In this document: one piece after another, positions 26,622 through 33,550 of the stretch | Layout of the letters: the number at the start of each line of letters is the position of its first letter | Numbering within the stretch: position 1 is the stretch's first letter | DNA from: an uncultured Bacteroidota bacterium | GTDB lineage: Bacteria > Bacteroidota > Bacteroidia > Flavobacteriales > Flavobacteriaceae | Assembly (NCBI GenBank): GCA_913060705.1 | Contig: CAJXTX010000003.1 | Coordinates: 40,493 to 104,492, forward strand | Length of the DNA: 64,000 bases | Reading direction: 5' to 3' | Program-made: the position numbers and the translations under genes | Notes under the pieces: model-generated | The model's database searches: none | The model's input: the letters and a program-made list of their open reading frames with translations, nothing else | What the model was told of the DNA's origin: nothing

Positions 26622-26629
26622 TATCTTTG
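26622..26629 (+). promoter_or_regulatory. candidate -7 element directly abutting the Sua5 start (leaderless)
   Basis: TATCTTTG is a full match to TAnnTTTG, followed by GTGTC-type spacing of four bases before the GTG start at 26634. The predicted transcription start falls on or next to the start codon. No TTTG at the -33 position. It supports both the GTG start and a leaderless transcript. Confidence 0.4.
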
Positions 26630-26633
26630 TGTC

Positions 26634-27596
26634 GTGAAGATTTCAAAAGATATCGCCGAGGCGGCCCAACTTCTTAAGGAAGGAAAGGTAGTCGCAATGC
26701 CCACCGAAACCGTATATGGCTTAGCGGCTAATGCGCTTGATCCATCGGCGATTTCAGAGGTCTTTGCCGTAAAAGAACGCCCTGCAACCAACCCGCTGAT
26801 CGTACACATTCACTCGCTTGATCAGCTCGCTCCATTGGTAGTTGAAAGGAGTCCGAATGCTCAAAAGTTAGCCGAGCAATTTTGGCCAGGACCCCTTACC
26901 CTTCTCTTAAAAAAATCTGATCGTGTAAGCGACCAGGTTACCGCCAATAGTCCCTACGTGGCTGTTCGTATGCCCAAACACCCCGTAGCACTTGAACTTT
27001 TGAAGGCCGTCTCTTTTCCATTAGTCGCTCCGAGTGCAAATCGCTACACCACGGTTAGTCCGACCACGGCAGAGCACGTGCTGCAAAACCTAGGAGAACG
27101 CATCCCCCTTATCCTTGACGGAGGGCCTTGCGAAAAGGGACTTGAATCGACGGTTGTTGGGTTCGATTCAGAAGACCGTCCGCTCGTCTATCGCTTAGGA
27201 GCTATAACGCTAGAATCCCTTCAGTCAGTTATTCAAGAATCTGCCTTATTCGAAGCTCCTCCTTCAGGCCCCACTCATTCGCCCGGAAGCGCCAAAAAAC
27301 ATTATGCCCCTAGTACACCGCTTAAGGTCGTTGAAGATCTAAAGGCATTTTTAACCCACTATTCTGGGAGTGAGAAAATAGGAGTACTGTCTTTTGGCCA
27401 TGAAAACCTAACTACCCGCCAAACGACGGTAGTTGAACTTTCTCAAACGAGGGATTTAGAGGAGGCCTCTAGAAACTTATATCGAGGCCTTTACGCGCTT
27501 GACGAAGCTAAAGTAGACCTCATTGTAGTCGAATGGTTTGAAAACAAGGGGCTCGGCCGAACCCTAAACGACAAGCTGAAGCGCGCCTCTTTCTAA
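26634..27596 (+). CDS. L-threonylcarbamoyladenylate synthase (Sua5/YwlC family)
   Basis: A 320-residue cytoplasmic enzyme that makes threonylcarbamoyl-AMP from threonine, bicarbonate and ATP for the t6A37 modification of ANN-decoding tRNAs. The YrdC-like domain occupies residues 1-200: VAMPTETVYGLAANAL, the nucleotide/bicarbonate motif KERPATNPLIVH, WPGPLTLLLKKS, VAVRMPKHPVAL and LVAPSANRYTTVSPTTAEHV. A linker (PSGPTHSPGSAKKHYAPSTP) leads into the C-terminal Sua5 domain, so this is the long Sua5 form. Start is GTG at 26634, aligning with the usual family N-terminus. Its stop shares four bases (CTAA) with the stop of the convergent permease gene. Confidence 0.93.
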   Translation: MKISKDIAEAAQLLKEGKVVAMPTETVYGLAANALDPSAISEVFAVKERPATNPLIVHIHSLDQLAPLVVERSPNAQKLAEQFWPGPLTLLLKKSDRVSDQVTANSPYVAVRMPKHPVALELLKAVSFPLVAPSANRYTTVSPTTAEHVLQNLGERIPLILDGGPCEKGLESTVVGFDSEDRPLVYRLGAITLESLQSVIQESALFEAPPSGPTHSPGSAKKHYAPSTPLKVVEDLKAFLTHYSGSEKIGVLSFGHENLTTRQTTVVELSQTRDLEEASRNLYRGLYALDEAKVDLIVVEWFENKGLGRTLNDKLKRASF

Positions 27597-28558
27597 GACA
27601 GCAGCTCTATTAGATAGAGGTAAAACGGAATACCAAACATTACATTCAACGGAAAGGTGACTCCAAGTGCCATGGTGAGGTATATGCCTGGGTTTGCCTT
27701 GGGTGCTGCTAATTTCATCGCGGCAGGAACAGCGATATACGAAGCACTAGCTGCCAAAATGGTCAATAAAAGACGATCTCCAGTCTCCTCTAAGAAGAAT
27801 CCACTCAAATAAGAGGTAAGGCTCCCATTGAACAACGGAACGAGAATGGCGACCGCGAGTGCCGTGGAACTTCTTTTAAAAAACCCCTTGAGATGTTTAC
27901 CACAAGAAAGCCCCATATCAAGTAAGAAGATGGCCAAGAAGCCCTTGAAAATATCGGTGGTGAAAGGCGTGATCCCCTCGGCCTGTGAATCGCTCGAAAT
28001 GAATCCTATGACCAGACTCCCCATGATCAGAAAAACACTTCCGTTTGTCAATGCATGACGCAATACAGGTGAAAGCGTATTCCAACTAAATCGCTCTGAC
28101 GAACACACTGAGATGAGTAGCACTCCTGCAACAATTGAAGGGGCCTCCATTAAAGCCATCACCGCTACCATATGTCCGCCATAAGAAATGGATTGCATTT
28201 CTAAAAAGCTGATAGCCGTGACAAAGGTGACGGCGCTAACAGAACCGTAGGCAGCTGAAACGGCGCCTGCCGTTTGCACCCCGAAAAACCTTTTAGTTAG
28301 CATAAATACATAAGGGGGCACCAGTAATGCCAAGAAGAATCCGGCTGCTAAGGCCCATACTATTTGTGTGTTGAAAGGACTATGGGCCAGTTCTTGCCCT
28401 CCCTTAAAGCCTATAGAGAATAGCAGGTAAAGTGATATGAACTTCGATGAATTTGCTGGTACGGCTAAATCACTCTTGAGCTGAGAAGCTATAATCCCTA
28501 AAATGAAAAATAATAGTGCCGGATTTCTAAAGTTTTCAAACAGAAGGTCCCACTGCAT
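27593..28558 (-). CDS. sbtA: SbtA-family sodium-dependent bicarbonate permease
   Basis: A 321-residue inner-membrane protein with about ten hydrophobic segments, of the SbtA family (formerly DUF897), which in cyanobacteria imports bicarbonate with Na+. Family hallmarks: NPALLFFILGIIASQLKSDL near the N-terminus, FSIGFKGGQEL near residue 48, AAYGSVSAVTFVTA near 105, VAVMALMEAPSIVAGVLL near 130, and the second repeat FLLDMGLSCGKHLKGFF near 215 with AASASYIAVPAAMKLA near 270. A LysR-type gene is divergently transcribed 81 bp away, the layout seen for inorganic-carbon transporters. No SbtB gene is next to it. In a heterotroph it may serve anaplerotic CO2 fixation or pH/Na+ balance. Confidence 0.87.
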   Translation of the reverse strand: MQWDLLFENFRNPALLFFILGIIASQLKSDLAVPANSSKFISLYLLFSIGFKGGQELAHSPFNTQIVWALAAGFFLALLVPPYVFMLTKRFFGVQTAGAVSAAYGSVSAVTFVTAISFLEMQSISYGGHMVAVMALMEAPSIVAGVLLISVCSSERFSWNTLSPVLRHALTNGSVFLIMGSLVIGFISSDSQAEGITPFTTDIFKGFLAIFLLDMGLSCGKHLKGFFKRSSTALAVAILVPLFNGSLTSYLSGFFLEETGDRLLLTILAASASYIAVPAAMKLAAPKANPGIYLTMALGVTFPLNVMFGIPFYLYLIELLS

Positions 28559-28593
28559 ATTTTTTTTGGTTGCGAAGGTGGAATTTTTTATTC

Positions 28594-28605
28594 ATAAATA
28601 TTTAT
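28594..28605. promoter_or_regulatory. AT-rich palindrome between sbtA and lysR, candidate LysR operator
   Basis: ATAAATATTTAT is a perfect 12-bp palindrome in the 81-bp divergent region, midway between the two start codons. LysR regulators bind T-N11-A sites of interrupted dyad symmetry, and the surrounding TTCATAAATATTTATCAA fits. The region is very AT-rich, so palindromes arise easily by chance. Confidence 0.4.
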
Positions 28606-28609
28606 CAAT

Positions 28610-28617
28610 TATTTTTG
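28610..28617 (+). promoter_or_regulatory. candidate -7 element for the LysR gene
   Basis: TATTTTTG matches TAnnTTTG and lies 22 bases before the ATG at 28640, just downstream of the palindrome, so binding there could block or recruit polymerase (autoregulation). No -33 TTTG is visible. Confidence 0.35.
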
Positions 28618-28639
28618 AAAAATATATTTATAATTATTT

Positions 28640-29515
28640 ATGCAATTTACTTTTCATCAACTCAAAATATTCTCAGAAGTTGTAAAACAGAAAAGCATTA
28701 CCAGAGCGGCCGTAAATCTCAATATGACACAACCCGCTTTATCTATTCAGCTCAAGAACTTCAGCAGTTTATTTGAATTTCAACTGCTCGAAAGAAAAGG
28801 AAGGTCTATCAAGGTGACCGACTATGGGATGCAGATATATCAGCGCGCACTTGATCTCTTGAGTAAAGCCGAAGAGATGAACTATCTCACAGAATCCTTT
28901 AAAAATCTAGAGGCAGGATCGCTGCGCATTGCCTCTGTTTCGACCGGAAAATATATTATCCCCTATATCGTAGCTGATTTTCTCAAGCACTATCCTAATG
29001 TAGATCTCAATATTCAAGTTTCGAATAAAGAAGATGTGGTAAATCGTTTAAAAGACGAAGACTTAGATTTTGCATTGGTATCAGTGCTACCCAATAACGT
29101 ACTTGTAAACGAAGAGGTATTATTTAACAACGAATTGTACTTAGTGGGCAATACCCATGAATTTGACCCTTCAAGACCTTTGATCTACCGCGAAAAAGGA
29201 TCTGCTACGCGTCAGGCCATGGACCGCTACTTTAAAAATTCATCAAGTCATAAGACCTTCGAATTAACCTCTAATGAAGCCGTAAAACAAGCGGTAAAGG
29301 CAGGTCTAGGTTACTCGATACTCCCTAAAATTGGGATTACGCAAGAGCTCCTTGAAGGTAGTCTTCATATCATCCCTCAAAATAAGCTACCGATAGTGAC
29401 CCAATGGCGAATGGTATATAACAAACAGAGGATATTATCGCCAGTAGCACAAACTTTCTTGTCGTACCTAAAAGAAAATAAAGCCGAAATCTTACAAAAA
29501 TATTTTTCTGAATAG
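28640..29515 (+). CDS. LysR-family transcriptional regulator
   Basis: A 291-residue LysR-type regulator. Residues 1-60 are the winged helix-turn-helix (FTFHQLKIFSEVVKQKSITR, MTQPALSIQLKNF, FQLLERKGRSIKVTDYG), followed by a linker helix and an effector domain of two Rossmann-like lobes beginning at GSLRIASVSTGKYIIPYIVA. The N-terminal pattern resembles the CbbR/CmpR/NdhR branch, which controls carbon-fixation and bicarbonate uptake genes. Divergent placement from the SbtA permease supports regulation of that gene. A CDF exporter follows 9 bp later and is probably cotranscribed. Confidence 0.9.
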   Translation: MQFTFHQLKIFSEVVKQKSITRAAVNLNMTQPALSIQLKNFSSLFEFQLLERKGRSIKVTDYGMQIYQRALDLLSKAEEMNYLTESFKNLEAGSLRIASVSTGKYIIPYIVADFLKHYPNVDLNIQVSNKEDVVNRLKDEDLDFALVSVLPNNVLVNEEVLFNNELYLVGNTHEFDPSRPLIYREKGSATRQAMDRYFKNSSSHKTFELTSNEAVKQAVKAGLGYSILPKIGITQELLEGSLHIIPQNKLPIVTQWRMVYNKQRILSPVAQTFLSYLKENKAEILQKYFSE

Positions 29516-29524
29516 CTTTACGCT

Positions 29525-30430
29525 ATGCACGATCATTCGCATCATCACCACCATACGGTATCAGGAACACGTCTTTTTTGGACGATAGTCTTGAACATTA
29601 GTATCACCGTCGGCCAGTTCATCGGTGGGATACTCTCAGGAAGTATGGCACTGCTATCAGATGCAGTCCACAACTTGAGCGATGTGATTTCGTTGATTGT
29701 GAGCTATACCGCGAACAGATTAGCACACAAGAAGGCCACTACAGACAAAACCTTTGGGTACAAAAGGGCTGAGATCATTGCGGCTTTCATCAATGCGATA
29801 TCGTTGATACTCATTGCGTTTTGGTTGATCTACGAATCGATCCAACGCATTGTAACGCCCAACGAAATAGAAGAGCAAACCGTCATCTATTTATCCTTGG
29901 TCGCGATTGTAGGGAACGGTCTTAGCGTGCTGCTTTTAAAAAATCAGCAGGGTAACAATCTCAATATCCGCTCTGCCTATGTGCACCTCTTCTCTGACCT
30001 CTTGGCCAGTGTCGCTGTGCTCATTGGAGCGATTGCTATAGCGCTGTACGATTGGCAACTCATCGACCCCATTCTCAGTATTCTAATATCGATTTACCTC
30101 ATATTTCTAGGATACCAACTACTCAGAGACTCTACTCAAATTTTAATGCTCTACACCCCTCATGAGGTTGATTTAAAGGCGGTGATTGAAACAGTACACG
30201 CCCTTGACCACGTCAAAAAGCTGCACCACATCCATATTTGGAAGCTGAACGACACCGAAATACATCTTGAGGCACATATCGATCTTCAAAAGGATCTAAA
30301 TATCTCTGATTTTACGCTACTTCAACAAGAAATTGAAGTGCTTTTACTTGAGCGTTTTGGCATTAATCATTTAACGCTTCAGCCCGAATTCCAAAAAAAG
30401 GATCCAAAAGAGTTTATTGTGCAGGATTAA
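29525..30430 (+). CDS. cation diffusion facilitator (CDF) metal exporter
   Basis: A 301-residue inner-membrane divalent-cation/proton antiporter. The N-terminus is a histidine cluster (MHDHSHHHHHTVSG), then about six TM helices. TM2 carries the metal-site residues in LLSDAVHNLSDV (Asp, His, Asp: the HxxxD type of Zn/Cd exporters) and TM5 has HLFSDLLASVAVLIGA (HxxxD again). FGYKRAEIIAAF follows TM2. The C-terminal cytoplasmic domain (about residues 205-295, HHIHIWKLNDTEIHLEAHID) is complete. Most likely exports zinc. It lies 9 bp after the LysR gene, which could therefore also answer to metal or be unrelated. Confidence 0.92.
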   Translation: MHDHSHHHHHTVSGTRLFWTIVLNISITVGQFIGGILSGSMALLSDAVHNLSDVISLIVSYTANRLAHKKATTDKTFGYKRAEIIAAFINAISLILIAFWLIYESIQRIVTPNEIEEQTVIYLSLVAIVGNGLSVLLLKNQQGNNLNIRSAYVHLFSDLLASVAVLIGAIAIALYDWQLIDPILSILISIYLIFLGYQLLRDSTQILMLYTPHEVDLKAVIETVHALDHVKKLHHIHIWKLNDTEIHLEAHIDLQKDLNISDFTLLQQEIEVLLLERFGINHLTLQPEFQKKDPKEFIVQD

Positions 30431-30445
30431 ATATTGTTTTATTCG

Positions 30446-30453
30446 TAAATTTG
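30446..30453 (+). promoter_or_regulatory. candidate -7 element before the small lipoprotein gene
   Basis: TAAATTTG matches TAnnTTTG and ends 13 bases before the ATG at 30467, giving a leader of about 10 nucleotides. A TTG occurs at 30434-30436, but only 9 bases upstream, too close for the -33 element. Confidence 0.3.
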
Positions 30454-30466
30454 TAAGTAAAAAATT

Positions 30467-30634
30467 ATGAATAAGACAATTATACCCCTGATACTCACCG
30501 CTATACTGAGCATATCTCTAGTTTCTTGTGGATCTGTTAAGAATATGTCAACAGAAGATGTGTCATCTAGCAGCATAGAGACGCCTCCAAATGTGGGCTC
30601 TAATAAGCTTTCAAAAGTCCGCCAGAAAAACTGA
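30467..30634 (+). CDS. small lipoprotein (55 residues)
   Basis: A 55-residue open frame with a clear lipoprotein leader: MNKTIIPLILTAILSISLVS then Cys21 (lipobox LVSC), a Ser/Thr-rich middle (STEDVSSSSIETPPN) and a basic end (KLSKVRQKN). It begins 36 bp after the CDF gene and has its own possible -7 box. The strong leader and sensible codon use argue that it is real. No family is recognised; the mature peptide would be only 35 residues. It could be an outer-membrane tether or a remnant of a longer protein. Confidence 0.6.
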   Translation: MNKTIIPLILTAILSISLVSCGSVKNMSTEDVSSSSIETPPNVGSNKLSKVRQKN

Positions 30635-30779
30635 GGTAGCAGTAGAAAATTGATCTTTTTCGCGCTGAATGCTGCGTTTATTCTACCTTTGACCTAACAA
30701 ATCTGAGCTATACCATTCGTTTTCAAAGATTTAATAGTGTCTATAGTGGTTCACCAAACGCCATCCAGCTGCGCTAGCC

Positions 30780-32525
30780 ATGTTATTTAATCCTAAATAC
30801 CTGTACAGGTTTTCATTCTGGACGAGTCTCTTTATACTCATTCTTTTACTGGTAGATTTTGGCTTTAAACAAACGGCTGAGGTCGAACTGCAAATTGAAA
30901 ATTACTATTTCTACGCCCTACTTGTAGGGGTGGTCACTACGGCGCTTTCGTATATCCTTGACAGAAAGCGGATTCGGCAAAACATAGCGCTGATCGACCT
31001 GCTAGGGGTAAGTTTCGCCCTATTTTTATTGGGGGTGCATTTCTTTGGAGATCCGTCTGCAGCACTCACGCGCGAAATGGCTCGCTTGCATCTTGAAAAG
31101 TATTCGGCTGGTCTTCTCTTCTTAAAAGGTTTGCTAGATCTCAAGGTAGAGTACAAACGCACCGACCTCAACCCTGCCCAGCTGTTTTTAATCAGCTTTG
31201 TAGCGATCATACTATTCGGAACACTGCTTCTCTCACTCCCAAGTGCCACTCACAGTGGCATTTCGCTGTTAGACGCCCTATTCACAGCAACGAGTGCCGT
31301 ATGCGTTACAGGGCTAGTAGTGGTGAATACGGCAACAGACTTTACCGTTTTCGGACAAGGGATCATTTTATTACTGATTCAAATTGGGGGACTTGGAATC
31401 TTGACTTTCGTAAGCTACTTCAGCTACTTCTTTAAAGGTCAAATTAGTTATGAGAAACAGATTGCGATGAGCGCAATTAACTCCAATGCAACCATCGGAA
31501 AAGAATTGACCCTGCTCAAACACATTATCATCATTACTTTACTCATCGAAGCGCTTTCAGGGGTGCTTATTTTTTACAGCATTGATCGATCGAGTTTTGC
31601 CAGTTTTGGAGACCAACTGTTTTTCGCAGTATTTCATGCGGTATCTGCTTTCTGTAACGCTGGATTTTCAACCCTAGAACACTCGTTGCAACAGGGAGCA
31701 TTCGAATTCAATTACGGATTGCAAATCATTATTGCGTTGACCTTTATTTTAGGGGGTCTTGGATTTCCGATCGTAGAAAATATTACCTCGTATTTCAAGT
31801 ATAAAACCCAACGCGTGTTTTCGTTTGCCAAGACCCCCAATCACCGACCCTGGGTGTTGACACTCAATAGCCGTATTGCCTTGATCACATCGGCTGTGCT
31901 AACGGTCGGAGGATTCATTGCCTTTTATGCTCTTGAGTTTAACAATACGCTGGTACGTCACAGCAGCTCTGGAAAGCTGATCACCGCCTTTTTTGGGGCA
32001 GTCACCCCTAGAACCGCTGGATTCAATACCGTAGATACTGCTTCATTGCTCTTTCCGACTACTCTACTCCTCTTCTTTTTAATGTGGGTGGGGGCCTCTC
32101 CAAAATCAACCGGAGGGGGAATCAAAACCACCACTCTGGCGATAGCCGTGTTGAATATTTTGAGTTTGGTGAAGGGAAGCTCACGTATCGAAATCTTTAA
32201 ACGTGAGATCGTCGAGGTTACTATTAAGAGAGCCTTTGCCATGATCTCGCTATCTATCATTGTCATCAGCATCGGAATTGTACTCATCTCTAGCCAAGAA
32301 CCCGAGATAGAAATGCTAAAAATCGCCTTCGAATGCATTTCGGCATACAGCACCGTAGGGCTTAGCATGGGGATCACTGAAGGTCTAAGTTCGGTAAGCA
32401 AACTGGTACTTATCTTTCTCATGTTTATCGGAAGAGTAAGTGCCCTAACTGTTCTTTTTGCTATCTTCAGAAAGAAGGTGGTGCGCAATTACAGATATCC
32501 AAAAGAAGAAATAACCATTCACTAA
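30780..32525 (+). CDS. TrkH/KtrB-family potassium uptake channel subunit
   Basis: A 581-residue K+ translocating membrane protein. The first 120 residues hold three to four extra TM segments not found in KtrB. The four pore-loop repeats begin at about residue 140: FTATSAVCVTGLVVV (P1), AVFHAVSAFCNAGFSTLE (P2), AVTPRTAGFNTVDTA (P3) and CISAYSTVGLSMGIT (P4), each with the selectivity Gly. The downstream RCK-domain gene, 3 bp away, encodes the gating partner. The pair therefore forms a Ktr/Trk-like K+ uptake system used in osmotic and turgor control. The 145 bp before it shows no recognisable element. Confidence 0.92.
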   Translation: MLFNPKYLYRFSFWTSLFILILLLVDFGFKQTAEVELQIENYYFYALLVGVVTTALSYILDRKRIRQNIALIDLLGVSFALFLLGVHFFGDPSAALTREMARLHLEKYSAGLLFLKGLLDLKVEYKRTDLNPAQLFLISFVAIILFGTLLLSLPSATHSGISLLDALFTATSAVCVTGLVVVNTATDFTVFGQGIILLLIQIGGLGILTFVSYFSYFFKGQISYEKQIAMSAINSNATIGKELTLLKHIIIITLLIEALSGVLIFYSIDRSSFASFGDQLFFAVFHAVSAFCNAGFSTLEHSLQQGAFEFNYGLQIIIALTFILGGLGFPIVENITSYFKYKTQRVFSFAKTPNHRPWVLTLNSRIALITSAVLTVGGFIAFYALEFNNTLVRHSSSGKLITAFFGAVTPRTAGFNTVDTASLLFPTTLLLFFLMWVGASPKSTGGGIKTTTLAIAVLNILSLVKGSSRIEIFKREIVEVTIKRAFAMISLSIIVISIGIVLISSQEPEIEMLKIAFECISAYSTVGLSMGITEGLSSVSKLVLIFLMFIGRVSALTVLFAIFRKKVVRNYRYPKEEITIH

Positions 32526-32528
32526 GAA

Positions 32529-33221
32529 ATGAAATACATCATTGTCGGACTCGGAAATTTTGGGGCCTCTCTAGGTCAGAAACTCACTAGCCAAGGAAAC
32601 GAGGTGATCGGAATTGACACTAGCGCTGCTAAAGTTGAGGCCTATCGAGAAAAAATTACCTATACCATGGAGATGGACGCTACCGATGAACTCGCTGTGT
32701 CTGGCTTGCCATTGAAAAGCACCGACATCGTCATTATTGGTATCGGTGAAGACCAGGGGGCCAATGTGATGGCTACCGCACTCTTCAAAAATTTAGAAGT
32801 AAAGCGATTGATCAGCCGCTCCATTAATCCACTCCACGAAAAAGTACTTGAAGCAATTGGGGTTGACGAGATCGTTCGACCCGAAGAAGAAACCGCTGAG
32901 AGATGGGCCAAAAAATTATGCCTCATCAATGTGGTTGATTCGTTTGAACTCAATGACGATTTCAGCATTATCGAGGCAACCGTTCCGAAAGAGTATGTTG
33001 GCAAAACCTTGAAAGAAGTTGGGTTCAGGTCAAAATACAGCCTCTTAGTGCTCACTATTATTAAGAAAGTAGAGGTGACCTCACTTCTCGGAAACAGCAA
33101 GGTTGAAAACCAGGTTCAGGGAGTTGCCTCTGCAGAAAATGTTTTAGAAGAAGGTGACATTTTGGTGCTCTACGGGGCTAACAAAGACCTTCAACATTTC
33201 TTAAAGCAGAAATTTAGATAG
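32529..33221 (+). CDS. TrkA/KtrA-family RCK regulatory subunit of K+ uptake
   Basis: A 230-residue cytoplasmic subunit that binds the TrkH/KtrB channel and gates it in response to nucleotides. RCK_N (about 1-135) begins with the Rossmann motif MKYIIVGLGNFGASLGQKL and an acidic beta2 end (VIGIDTSAAKV, Asp32). RCK_C covers about 140-225 (FSIIEATVPKEYVGKTLKEV, LEEGDILVLYG). One RCK pair only, so it is the KtrA-sized form, not the double TrkA. It follows the channel gene by 3 bp. Its end overlaps the convergent dehydratase gene by 8 bases. Confidence 0.93.
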   Translation: MKYIIVGLGNFGASLGQKLTSQGNEVIGIDTSAAKVEAYREKITYTMEMDATDELAVSGLPLKSTDIVIIGIGEDQGANVMATALFKNLEVKRLISRSINPLHEKVLEAIGVDEIVRPEEETAERWAKKLCLINVVDSFELNDDFSIIEATVPKEYVGKTLKEVGFRSKYSLLVLTIIKKVEVTSLLGNSKVENQVQGVASAENVLEEGDILVLYGANKDLQHFLKQKFR

Positions 33222-33525
33222 CCCTTAGGCGCTTGATATTGTCTAAAATCTGCTCAACCTCTTGGGCGTATTGAAAATCAAGTAACGTTAATCCGTTGGC
33301 ATCATGGGTAGTCAACGAAACTTCTATATCCTTGGCATTTACGAGGGTGTCTGGATGGTGGTTGAGTTCATGTGAAACCCTCGAAAGGCGCGTCAATAAT
33401 TCGTGAACCTCTTGCATTGAATGCATCGAGACCTTCAATATTATTTGCCCCTCTTTCAATATCCACGGATAATGAAGTTCTTCATTGAGCCACTTTAGTT
33501 GCTCTTGCTCAGTCAATCTTTTCAT
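33214..33525 (-). CDS. pterin-4a-carbinolamine dehydratase
   Basis: A 103-residue PCD/DCoH-family enzyme that dehydrates 4a-hydroxytetrahydrobiopterin to regenerate the pterin cofactor of aromatic amino-acid hydroxylases. The active-site signature is HELNHHPDTL with the paired His near residues 55-56, followed by VSLTTHDANGLTLLDF containing the third His. The N-terminus (LTEQEQLKWLNEE...WILKEGQIILKV) is normal for the family. No phenylalanine hydroxylase gene is in the window. It is divergent from the acylase gene by only 25 bp. Confidence 0.92.
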   Translation of the reverse strand: MKRLTEQEQLKWLNEELHYPWILKEGQIILKVSMHSMQEVHELLTRLSRVSHELNHHPDTLVNAKDIEVSLTTHDANGLTLLDFQYAQEVEQILDNIKRLRAI

Positions 33526-33550
33526 AACTTACAAGTTGCAAATAAATACC

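Noticed and set aside
29525..29566. Histidine run at the CDF N-terminus as an engineered tag
   Set aside because: Histidine-rich N-termini are common in native CDF exporters and the surrounding sequence is continuous with the gene.
30635..30779. Possible structured RNA or terminator (GGTA-GCAG with CTGC and TACC) after the small lipoprotein
   Set aside because: The pairing is interrupted by bulges and no T-run follows, so no confident element is called.
31958..32488. 176-codon open frame on the minus strand opposite trkH
   Set aside because: The TrkH pore-loop motifs are in the other strand's frame; the antisense translation has no recognisable structure.
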